Shown here: in pieces, positions 1-7,160 of the stretch
Numbering within the stretch: the stretch's first letter is position 1
Layout of the letters: each line of letters starts with the position of its first letter
From: Candidatus Roizmanbacteria bacterium CG09_land_8_20_14_0_10_41_9
GTDB taxonomy: Bacteria > Patescibacteriota > Microgenomatia > UBA1406 > GWC2-37-13
Reading direction: 5' to 3'
NCBI GenBank assembly: GCA_002774185.1
Contig: PEZG01000061.1
Location: 1 to 14,650, forward strand
DNA length: 14,650 nt
The notes under the pieces: model-generated
What the model saw: only the letters and a program-made list of their open reading frames with translations
Told to the model about the DNA's origin: nothing
The model's database searches: none
Made by a program: the position numbers and the translations under genes

Positions 1-2291
1 TTCAATGAGGCCTCGCTATTCTTCATAAGTTCATCCTGGATGATTTTCGTCCCGATATTGGACGTACAGATGACAACGGTATTTTTAAATGAAATCACAT
101 GCCCCTTATTATCCGTCAACCGACCATCATCTAGTATCTGGAGAAGAATATTGAAAATATCCGGGTGAGCTTTTTCCACCTCATCAAACAAAACAACAGA
201 GTAAGGTTTCCTTCTAACCGATTCCGTCAGCTTTCCCCCTTCCTCATACCCTATATATCCGGGAGGAGCCCCCAGAAGTTTTGCGACCTCATGCTTTTCC
301 ATGTACTCGGTCATGTCAAACCGTACCATGGCCTCTTCCTGACCGAAAAGAACATCCGCTAGGGTTTTCGCGAGCTCTGTCTTTCCAACACCTGTGGGCC
401 CCAAAAATATGAAGCTTCCGATCGGTCGCTGGGTTGATTTTAAACCCGCCCGTCCGCGGCGAATCGCCTGGGAAACCAGGGAAACCGCCTCTTCCTGATC
501 AATAAGCCTTTCATGCATTATTTTTTCAAGGTTTGCAAGTTTCTCCGTCTCGGATCCGGTAATTTTCGACACGGGTATTCCGGTCCAGCGTGAAACGATA
601 TCTCTAATGATGTCCGTTGACACGGCGGTTGTCGTTTGTCCTTTCTTCATGTCATACTCACCTTTTTTTTCTTTCAACCCTGACTGGATTTCGTCTATCT
701 TGGAGCGGAGGATTCTCACCTTTACCTTGTCTCCTGAATTTTCTGACTCCTTCAATTCCTGCGCCAGCTCGCTAACTCGGGTTTCTAAGGACCGTATTTC
801 TTCAGGAAGGGAAATCAGAGGGAGACGCACTGCGGATGCTGCCTCGTCAATGAGATCCACTGCTTTGTCAGGCAGAAATCTGTCGCCTATATACCGCTTT
901 GAAAGTTTGACTGCCGCATCAATCGCGTCATCCGGGATACTCACCCTATGGAATGCCTCGTATTTGTCCTTGATTGCTTTTAGCATTTTGATTGCCTGCT
1001 CCTCTGTCGGCTCTGCCACGAGAACCGGTTGGAATCTGCGCTCAAGTGCCGGATCTTTTTCAATGTATTTCCGATACTCTGTCAGCGTAGTCGCACCGAT
1101 CATCTGGATTTCTCCCCGAGCAAGCGCAGGTTTCAAAAAGTTTGAAGCGTCCAGAGCTCCCTCGCCAGATGAACCTGCTCCTACAATATTTTGGATCTCG
1201 TCGATGAAGAGAATGATTTGACCCTGGCTGCTTTTCACTTCCTCAATAAGATTTTTCATCCTTTCTTCGAACTCCCCTCTATGGGAAGTGCCCGCGATAA
1301 CGTTCATCAGGTCAAGCTGTAGGACGCGTTTTGTCAGAAGGGGCTCCGGAACCTGTTTGGATGCAATTTTTTGTGCAAGTCCCTCAACGATTGCGGTTTT
1401 ACCCACGCCTGCTTCTCCAACCAATGCGGGGTTATTCTTTGTCCTTCGGGATAGGATATGGATTACCCTCTCGATCACGTCCGATCGCTCCACAACCGGG
1501 TCCAGGAGTCCCTGAGCGGCCTTTGCCGTGAGATCGATCGTGAATTGCTCAAGAGAACTTTTCTTTTTTCCCGCTTCTTTTTGATCCCCTTCCAATCCTT
1601 CCTTTCTTCCGATGATTTTTTTGTTCAACTCTTCCTTCTTCAATCCCACTTTTGCAAGGATTCGGGCCGCCACTCCCTCTCCCTCGTCAAATAGTGTAAG
1701 GAGGATGTGCTCTGGTGAAATGAATTCGAATCCGAGCTTGCGTGCGGCAACAAGGGAGTTGTCCAAGATGCGCTTGACCCGAGGAGACAACTGCGGATTT
1801 CCCTGGAACGTCTCGGTTTTGTACACCTTTGTAAGTTCAGCCTCGATCGTTTGAGGCTGAACATTGAGTTCTGTCAACAGCGTGTAAATCTCCGTGTCCG
1901 AAAGAAGTCCGTGAAGGATGTGCTCGGAATCGACAAATTCGTTTTTTAACTCTTTTGCCTTTGCCTGAGCCGCAAGAAACACCCGATTGGAACGTTGGGT
2001 CAAATGGGTCATGAGGTCAATCTCCGCATGTTTTTTTTCATCCATTTGAGAGTTGAGCGACGTGCCCAACTGCTGACCTTTCTGAGTGGGATGAGAAGGG
2101 ACCGGCGGCGCCTGCCTTTGAGGTGGAGTACCTATTCCCGAATAGGAAGAGCCTTGGGGCGGAGTACCGATCCCGTTATATGATTGAGGCTTTGAGACAG
2201 TCTGATCTGAAGGACTATAGGAAGTTAGGGGTTGGGGATTTGGGTTTGCATTATCTTCGGGTTTTTTTATAAAATCAAAGAAGTTGGCCAT
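1..2291 (-). CDS. clpC: ClpC-type AAA+ unfoldase, 3' part missing
   Basis: ATP-dependent Hsp100 unfoldase that feeds proteins to the ClpP protease in the cytoplasm. The first 763 residues are visible; the gene runs off the window start. Residues 1-90 are a Pro/Gln/Ser-rich, probably disordered extension. Two Clp_N repeats follow (about 95-225). AAA domain 1 has Walker A GEAGVGKT (292-299; Ala where Pro is usual), Walker B ILFIDE and Arg-finger motif LERRF. A short middle domain follows, then AAA domain 2 with Walker A GPTGVGKT (about 629), pore loop [13 protein letters not shown], Walker B VVLFDE (about 701) and sensor TSN. The ClpP-docking loop would lie just outside the window, so ClpC rather than ClpB rests on the short middle domain. 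The first pore loop reads GTSHRG rather than the usual GTKYRG. The ATG at 2291 fits the promoter just upstream. Family assignment is secure. Confidence 0.95.
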   Translation of the reverse strand, partial: MANFFDFIKKPEDNANPNPQPLTSYSPSDQTVSKPQSYNGIGTPPQGSSYSGIGTPPQRQAPPVPSHPTQKGQQLGTSLNSQMDEKKHAEIDLMTHLTQRSNRVFLAAQAKAKELKNEFVDSEHILHGLLSDTEIYTLLTELNVQPQTIEAELTKVYKTETFQGNPQLSPRVKRILDNSLVAARKLGFEFISPEHILLTLFDEGEGVAARILAKVGLKKEELNKKIIGRKEGLEGDQKEAGKKKSSLEQFTIDLTAKAAQGLLDPVVERSDVIERVIHILSRRTKNNPALVGEAGVGKTAIVEGLAQKIASKQVPEPLLTKRVLQLDLMNVIAGTSHRGEFEERMKNLIEEVKSSQGQIILFIDEIQNIVGAGSSGEGALDASNFLKPALARGEIQMIGATTLTEYRKYIEKDPALERRFQPVLVAEPTEEQAIKMLKAIKDKYEAFHRVSIPDDAIDAAVKLSKRYIGDRFLPDKAVDLIDEAASAVRLPLISLPEEIRSLETRVSELAQELKESENSGDKVKVRILRSKIDEIQSGLKEKKGEYDMKKGQTTTAVSTDIIRDIVSRWTGIPVSKITGSETEKLANLEKIMHERLIDQEEAVSLVSQAIRRGRAGLKSTQRPIGSFIFLGPTGVGKTELAKTLADVLFGQEEAMVRFDMTEYMEKHEVAKLLGAPPGYIGYEEGGKLTESVRRKPYSVVLFDEVEKAHPDIFNILLQILDDGRLTDNKGHVISFKNTVVICTSNIGTKIIQDELMKNSEASL
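2112..2183 (-). repeat. 36-bp tandem duplication in the clpC N-terminal extension
   Basis: Two consecutive 12-codon units encode [12 protein letters not shown] and [12 protein letters not shown] (residues 37-60 of ClpC). They form part of the low-complexity extension ahead of the Clp_N domain. The units differ at three residues, so this is an aged internal duplication and not an assembly artefact. Confidence 0.75.
2245..2273 (+). promoter_or_regulatory. Weak candidate promoter for the 2337-6337 genes
   Basis: TTTGCA (2245-2250, 4/6), a 17-base spacer and TATAAA (2268-2273, 5/6) lie on the plus strand inside the 5' end of clpC. They would give a leader of roughly 57 bases before the ATG at 2337. 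The match is weaker than the other promoters in the window and the leader longer, so this may be chance. I see no better candidate for this gene in the 45-base divergent spacer. Confidence 0.25.
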
Positions 2292-2297
2292 GAATTT

Positions 2298-2326
2298 ATT
2301 ATGGAGAAAAGTTTAAGCGTTGTCAA
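2298..2326 (-). promoter_or_regulatory. Promoter of clpC, leaderless type
   Basis: On the minus strand TTGACA (2326-2321, 6/6 to consensus) is followed by a 17-base spacer and CATAAT (2303-2298, 5/6). Six bases then separate the -10 box from the ATG, so the expected transcription start is the A of the start codon. No ribosome-binding sequence is present. The -35 box lies 11 bases upstream of the divergent hydrolase gene. Confidence 0.75.
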
Positions 2327-2336
2327 CCCATAAACG

Positions 2337-4199
2337 ATGAAAAAAGCCCTCATCATAGGATTAACTATTTTTTTAATTATCCTCATTTTACTGAGTCTTT
2401 TGCTGAGCATTTTTCGAAAAGACTCCTCCCAGGAAACGAGTTTAAAAATCACTCCAATCCCTACCTCTAGCCGTAAACTAACGGAAAGTTTAAGTGGAAA
2501 TAAAACTATCAGTACGGTCTCACCAACAAATACAGCAAGTAAGACCGCGGGCTCAGAACTAACAAGTAAAGTGACAACGTTATCAAAAACCGACTTCCTG
2601 CTCCTGGAGGCGTTAAAAAAATCCCTCCCCTATTCATCCAGTGATTTCGACGTAGAATATTCTCCTCTTTTAAATATGTTTATCGTAACCAAAAAAACCT
2701 CTCAAACGACGGAAAAATTTAACGAATGGGCAAAAAACCATGGAATCCAGCAATTATCAGAGAATAACAATTTATTTATCTTTACCAACAAAGAAATCAA
2801 TGAATACAAATCTGAGATCGAAAACACATACGAGTCCATAAAAAATTCTCAAACGAATGGATTGGATTCTACAGACACGAAAACAGGTAGCTCATCCGTC
2901 ACGCCTTTTGTTGAGAATGGAAAGGCTGGAGAACCTGATGATAGTTATAAGGCCGCCTCAGATCTTCTCAAAACGATATTGCTAATGCAGTATGTTAAAA
3001 CTACACCTACACCGGTTATTCCTGAAATAAGTATTCCTTATGAATCTCCCTCTATTACGAATTATCCAACGAATATTTCTCCTGTTTCAAATGCAACCTC
3101 TTCGCTTAGCGAACTATTTAATGAAATCGGCCAGAAGGTTGGAGTTCCTCCTAAAATATTAGAAGGAATTATGATGGTCGAATACCCTTCAACCTTCGAT
3201 CTTTCATCCGAAGAAATTGCCTTGTATTCTACTCCAGGGAACACAATACCCGGATGCGGCCCCAATCAATGTTCGGCAGCCGGCCCTATGCAAGTAACAA
3301 TCGGCATAGATAGTAATGGTTCATCTTCTTGTTCCGGTTGCTGCGGGAAGGAAACGTGTCTCTCCAGCTGTCCAAATGCATGGCTGAGCTATGGGGGCGC
3401 GGTAAATACCTATGGAGGATATTCTCATACCCCAAATCCCTGCAACTTGCGGGATAATATCTATGTGGCAGCCGCTAAGTTAAAAAGTGATAGCGGAGCG
3501 ACAAGTGCGACGTCATGGACGCAAGACGAAGTATATAAAGCTGGAAAAAGATACTATGGAAGCTGCACAGCTACGCCTCCGAACTTGGGTGGATTGACAT
3601 ATTGCGAATATTTATGGCAATATTACACGAAAAATTCGGGGGGGACAGGATCTGGTAGCAATTCTTCAGAAAGTAATACTTACAGCAACTATACTTACTA
3701 TTCGCAATGCGATGATACTTATGGAGACCTTGCCCTTCCTGGCGGTTGCACTTTATGTCGTGCTGGATGTGGGCCGACAACCGCTGCTATGATCCTTTCC
3801 TCAAAAGTGGATACATCCTATACTCCCCAAAAACTTATTGATCTTTATGAGCAAAATGGGTATCAACTAAACTGCAGCGGATCCTATTATTCAAACGCGA
3901 AAAGTGTTATCGAACAAGCGGGCGTACAAACCAGCGACCTTATTTTCTATTATCCGTCATCCGTGTCCGGATCGGAAATTATTGAAGATGTAAAATCATA
4001 TATTCAGGCCGGATGGACAATTTTCGCCCTTGCAAACTTCAGATGCACTGCTGGATCGTGTGGACATTTTTTCTGGATCGTGGATGTTGACGCTCAAAAT
4101 AACATTTTGGCATTTGATCCATTTTATGGACGTTATGAAATCCCCTATAATGAAAGTGCCAAAAGTCCGCGATACAGGATCGGATTTGGAGTAAAATAA
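2337..4199 (+). CDS. Membrane-anchored cell-wall hydrolase: lysozyme-like domain plus C39-like cysteine peptidase
   Basis: Probably opens peptidoglycan at the cell surface, in the role of VirB1 or the two-domain CwlT enzymes of conjugation systems. Residues 4-26 form one membrane helix, followed by a Ser/Thr/Pro-rich linker. A small domain at about 97-149 is shared with the next protein. A lysozyme/transglycosylase-like domain spans about 255-430, with probable catalytic Glu282 (MMVEYPS) and AAGPMQVT (314-321). A C39-like peptidase domain covers 450-620, with Cys478 in RAGCGPTT, His577 in CGHFFWIV and Asp594 in AFDPFYG as the likely triad. The lysozyme region has 10 cysteines; the peptidase region has 6 besides Cys478, consistent with disulfides outside the cell. 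Three bases separate its stop from the next ATG, so the two are probably translated together. No Shine-Dalgarno is seen. Domain types are fairly sure; the substrate is inferred. Confidence 0.8.
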   Translation: MKKALIIGLTIFLIILILLSLLLSIFRKDSSQETSLKITPIPTSSRKLTESLSGNKTISTVSPTNTASKTAGSELTSKVTTLSKTDFLLLEALKKSLPYSSSDFDVEYSPLLNMFIVTKKTSQTTEKFNEWAKNHGIQQLSENNNLFIFTNKEINEYKSEIENTYESIKNSQTNGLDSTDTKTGSSSVTPFVENGKAGEPDDSYKAASDLLKTILLMQYVKTTPTPVIPEISIPYESPSITNYPTNISPVSNATSSLSELFNEIGQKVGVPPKILEGIMMVEYPSTFDLSSEEIALYSTPGNTIPGCGPNQCSAAGPMQVTIGIDSNGSSSCSGCCGKETCLSSCPNAWLSYGGAVNTYGGYSHTPNPCNLRDNIYVAAAKLKSDSGATSATSWTQDEVYKAGKRYYGSCTATPPNLGGLTYCEYLWQYYTKNSGGTGSGSNSSESNTYSNYTYYSQCDDTYGDLALPGGCTLCRAGCGPTTAAMILSSKVDTSYTPQKLIDLYEQNGYQLNCSGSYYSNAKSVIEQAGVQTSDLIFYYPSSVSGSEIIEDVKSYIQAGWTIFALANFRCTAGSCGHFFWIVDVDAQNNILAFDPFYGRYEIPYNESAKSPRYRIGFGVK

Positions 4200-4202
4200 C
4201 CT

Positions 4203-4637
4203 ATGGAAAATCAACGTTTTAACCCTCTTTACGTCTTAAGCGCAGCACTGGGAATTTTATTACTTCTCATCGCGACTGTTTTTTTCCTGTTAAAAGGAGG
4301 GTCAAAGGAAACCCAAACAGATGGGACAAAAAAAACCAATCCCTCCCCAACTTTGATAAGAATCGCGCCTGAAAATCAACCTACGATTGAGGCTACCTCC
4401 ACCGGAGCACTTCTGGGAGATATTCCGCAGGAACTTGTTGATCTGACAACTCAGAAAAAGGAATTAAGGGACAAGGTACCCCTGAAAGAAGATAAGTTCA
4501 CGATCGCCTTCGACTTTATCGCGGATAAGTTCGTCGTGCTCCTCAAAGATCCCAAGACAGAAACAAGGTCGATATTCGAAACATGGCTGCAAAATAACTA
4601 TCCTGCAATTCCCCTCGACCGATTCACCTTTAAATAG
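4203..4637 (+). CDS. Small single-pass membrane protein sharing a domain with the upstream hydrolase
   Basis: A 144-residue protein with no named family that I recognise. A membrane helix spans about 10-31, preceded by a short N-terminus and followed by a Lys/Thr/Pro-rich linker (about 32-70). The C-terminal domain (92-144) aligns with residues 97-149 of the upstream hydrolase. Shared positions include the VP/LP pair, F99/F104, F110/F115, K115/K120, F125/F128 and W128/W131, with one two-residue gap. It is therefore the same anchor-linker-domain layout without the catalytic domains. The start lies three bases after the upstream stop. It may be a partner or scaffold of the same envelope complex, but this rests only on shared domain and position. 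Confidence 0.75.
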   Translation: MENQRFNPLYVLSAALGILLLLIATVFFLLKGGSKETQTDGTKKTNPSPTLIRIAPENQPTIEATSTGALLGDIPQELVDLTTQKKELRDKVPLKEDKFTIAFDFIADKFVVLLKDPKTETRSIFETWLQNNYPAIPLDRFTFK

Positions 4638-4649
4638 CCATAGCTATCA

Positions 4650-4678
4650 TTGACTTTAATTCCGCTATTTGCTTTAAT
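4650..4678 (+). promoter_or_regulatory. Promoter of the VirB6-like gene, leaderless type
   Basis: TTGACT (4650-4655, 5/6 to consensus), a 17-base spacer and TTTAAT (4673-4678, 5/6) lie in the 47-base gap before the next gene. Six bases separate the -10 box from the ATG at 4685, so transcription should begin at the start codon. No Shine-Dalgarno is present. The membrane protein is thus probably expressed from its own start point as well as by any read-through. Confidence 0.7.
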
Positions 4679-4684
4679 GAATTT

Positions 4685-6337
4685 ATGCTCTCCGTTTTAA
4701 AAAAAGGAACAAATTTCTTAAAGAAAGCATTTTTGGTAATCGCTACTTATGTTGTAGTTATTAATCTTTTTTTCTTTTTTAGTGGAAAAAATAGGCAAAC
4801 CGCTTCTGTCGACTACACCAAAAGAAATAGAGAAGAAATATATAAAACATTAAAGGATCCAAAGCTAAATTCAACAAAAGAAGGAAAATTAACCGTCTTA
4901 TTCTATAGAGCTACAATGTGTGGACTAATTGGAGAAGCTTGTACAGACAACCCTATTGACGCTGATAAAAATTATTCACGCAGCATATTCGGGTTTATGA
5001 CGAATCTAATCGTGCTCCCGTACTCGAATCCTCCGGCATCCGGAATATATTGGGCATATAGCGGTCTTCAAAATAGCGGTTTCATTCCAAAAACTTTGGC
5101 TGCGGAAGGAATCGGGTTCGCCGGTCTTGCGCCGTTTCAAAATTTGTGGCTAATTTTTAGGAATTTTGTTTTCATGATCATGGTACTCATCATAATCGCA
5201 ATCGGATTCATGATTATGTTTCGTACGAAGATTAACCCTCAAACCGTTATTTCTTTGGAAAACTCCCTTCCTCGGATCGTTATCGCAATGATTCTTATTA
5301 CTTTTTCTTATGCAATTGCAGGCTTTCTTATTGATCTAATGTATGTTGTGTCTGGATTTGTAATCATCCTTATGTCTTCAAACACCCAAGTACCCCTTGA
5401 TTCTAATACCCTTTTCAACCAGTATCTTCTTGACAATAAACGTGCCTGGTGGTCTTTTTTTACTATCGGAAATCCCACTATTGTGTGGACCGCTGCCACA
5501 AGTATCGCGGATCTTATGCCCATCACAATACGAAACATATTAAGTGGGGTTACTTACTATATCGTTGCGCGCCTGGTCCTCACTATTCCTGTTTTCAAAG
5601 ATGTAATGAGTGCTCAAGTATGGGGTGATATTGACATAGCTGGCTTTGCATTCGGACCGATTGGACTGGTTATTTCGTTGATAATATATACAATATTCAG
5701 TGCTCTTACGTTTGGCTTAGCGCTAAAAGTCGTACTAACAATCCTCTTTATTTTTTCTATCGTGTTTATCTTATTTCGTATTTTTTTTATGCTATTATCT
5801 ACCTACCTAAACACGTTGTTTCTTATTATTTTTTCTCCCGTAATACTTTCTTTGGAGATGATTCCGGGAAAATCATCATTTTCTTCATGGTTAAAAAATC
5901 TTATCCTTAATCTTTTTACGTTTCCTTTAGTAATTACTCTTACCCTTATTGCGAAAATCATAGTCAATATGCCACCAGATCAAACAGGCAAACTTTGGGC
6001 GCCCCCTCTTCTTTTGAGTATTGATCCGGAAGCGTTTAAATTACTTATAGGCGTTGGTATTTTTTTCTCCATCCCCAACCTTGTAAAAACGTTTAAACAA
6101 TTATTGGGAGTGAAGCCTCTTCCGGTCGATATAGGAATTGGATCTCTCTTTACTGGTGGTCAGGCAGCGATGGGAGGGACTATGGGACTATTACAAACCT
6201 TTAGTTCTATTAATCTTGGTTTGGGAGCGCTTGGAATCGCGAATCCATTAATAAAAAAGGCTCAAGGAAAACCAGGGGAAGACATTAATAAACAATTATT
6301 GGAAGCTATAAAAGGTCTAAAGCAAGGACCAGGTTAA
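4685..6337 (+). CDS. Polytopic membrane protein, VirB6/TrbL-like
   Basis: A 550-residue integral membrane protein, probably the channel-like inner-membrane component of a type IV secretion or pilus-like machine. Helix 1 spans about 14-32. An extracytoplasmic stretch follows (33-155) with two cysteines (C79, C86). Hydrophobic segments lie near 157-179, 198-230, 285-303, 325-343, 345-392, 403-427 and 453-466, and a Gly-rich, mostly soluble tail ends the protein. The segment containing KINPQTVISLENSLPR followed by ITFSYAIAGFLIDL resembles VirB6/TrbL-like proteins that I associate with Patescibacteria. It lies between the wall hydrolase genes and the convergent VirB2-like gene, which supports the role. 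Only 21 bases separate its stop from the convergent stop, with no visible terminator hairpin. The VirB6 label is a fold-level analogy. Confidence 0.7.
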   Translation: MLSVLKKGTNFLKKAFLVIATYVVVINLFFFFSGKNRQTASVDYTKRNREEIYKTLKDPKLNSTKEGKLTVLFYRATMCGLIGEACTDNPIDADKNYSRSIFGFMTNLIVLPYSNPPASGIYWAYSGLQNSGFIPKTLAAEGIGFAGLAPFQNLWLIFRNFVFMIMVLIIIAIGFMIMFRTKINPQTVISLENSLPRIVIAMILITFSYAIAGFLIDLMYVVSGFVIILMSSNTQVPLDSNTLFNQYLLDNKRAWWSFFTIGNPTIVWTAATSIADLMPITIRNILSGVTYYIVARLVLTIPVFKDVMSAQVWGDIDIAGFAFGPIGLVISLIIYTIFSALTFGLALKVVLTILFIFSIVFILFRIFFMLLSTYLNTLFLIIFSPVILSLEMIPGKSSFSSWLKNLILNLFTFPLVITLTLIAKIIVNMPPDQTGKLWAPPLLLSIDPEAFKLLIGVGIFFSIPNLVKTFKQLLGVKPLPVDIGIGSLFTGGQAAMGGTMGLLQTFSSINLGLGALGIANPLIKKAQGKPGEDINKQLLEAIKGLKQGPG

Positions 6338-6358
6338 TCTTTAGGAAACTCTACATTA

Positions 6359-7141
6359 TTATTGAAATCCGGGTATACCTAGAATATTTACTCCGATGAT
6401 CCTTAAGATGAATACCGAGAAGATAATAAGAATAAGTCCCGTAATGCAAGATGTGAGGAGTTGCTGAGCCTTCTTCACCCTATCCGTATTCCCTTGGGAA
6501 GTTTGGATCATAAACGCCGAGTAGATGATGCAAAAAAGAGCGGCTATTCCGCCCAAACCTAAACCAAATCCGAATACGTTTTTTTCTATAAAAGTTTTCA
6601 TATTATTTATGTACACACAACCTAATGCTGACCAAACACCTCCTTCGGAAAAACAGTTGATACATCCTCCGTAATCTTTTGAAGTACTTAGATATCTGTT
6701 ACACAAAGAAATAACAAGAGATTCGTCTGGATTATCAGTGCAAACGCAATTTGAACCGCTGTATGTTGGTTCACCTTGTTCGCATAATTTTGTATGTTTC
6801 TGTTGTAATGTGATGATCGTCTTAATAGGGGGGAAATTCAGAGCGAAATCTAAACCTTTCGATTGTATATCTTCTCCAAGGTTTGAAACACATTGCTTTC
6901 CTACAATTGGAACAGTAACACAACCAAACGTAGGAATAGATATTGATAATTGACTCTTCAAGCTTTGGGTGTCAAGCTGACAACATTTCTGCGCCTCATC
7001 CGTTGCCTCTGAATTTCCGCATGTTACCCCTGGTAAAATCGCAAGCGCCGGCAGTAAACTATCAGTAGAAGTGTCCGCCTTAACAATATAAGGTGGAAAA
7101 AAAATGCAGAAAGCTAAAAAAAAATAAAACAATCTCTTCAT
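6359..7141 (-). CDS. VirB2-like two-helix membrane protein with cysteine-rich ectodomain
   Basis: A 260-residue secreted or membrane protein. Residues 1-22 are a signal peptide (MKRLFYFFLAF, probable cleavage after VKA). The ectodomain (23-185) has 12 cysteines (41, 53, 54, 74, 84, 120, 132, 134, 147, 160, 163, 175), enough for six disulfides. The C-terminus has two membrane helices (about 189-211 and 232-252) joined by a short charged loop, and ends in LGIPGF. This C-terminal pair matches the small VirB2/pilin-like subunits seen next to VirB4/VirB6-type genes in Patescibacteria. The large ectodomain is unlike classical VirB2, which is little more than the two helices. The gene follows the giant gene by 19 bases on the same strand. 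GGGAG lies directly against the ATG, too close for a normal Shine-Dalgarno. It could instead be a surface protein that merely shares the helix pair. Confidence 0.7.
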   Translation of the reverse strand: MKRLFYFFLAFCIFFPPYIVKADTSTDSLLPALAILPGVTCGNSEATDEAQKCCQLDTQSLKSQLSISIPTFGCVTVPIVGKQCVSNLGEDIQSKGLDFALNFPPIKTIITLQQKHTKLCEQGEPTYSGSNCVCTDNPDESLVISLCNRYLSTSKDYGGCINCFSEGGVWSALGCVYINNMKTFIEKNVFGFGLGLGGIAALFCIIYSAFMIQTSQGNTDRVKKAQQLLTSCITGLILIIFSVFILRIIGVNILGIPGFQ

Positions 7142-7160
7142 TCTCCCATGATACTACATA

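Noticed and set aside
607..1221. A 204-codon plus-strand frame
   Set aside because: It lies fully antisense to the well-conserved first AAA domain of clpC, and its Ser-rich product is typical of a shadow frame.
2290..2333. Two tiny upstream frames (2290-2316 and 2301-2333) ahead of the hydrolase gene
   Set aside because: Eight and ten codons with no supporting signal. The upstream promoter that would transcribe them is itself weak, so chance is the simplest reading.
6338..6358. Bidirectional terminator between the convergent genes
   Set aside because: Only 21 bases, with no inverted repeat visible.
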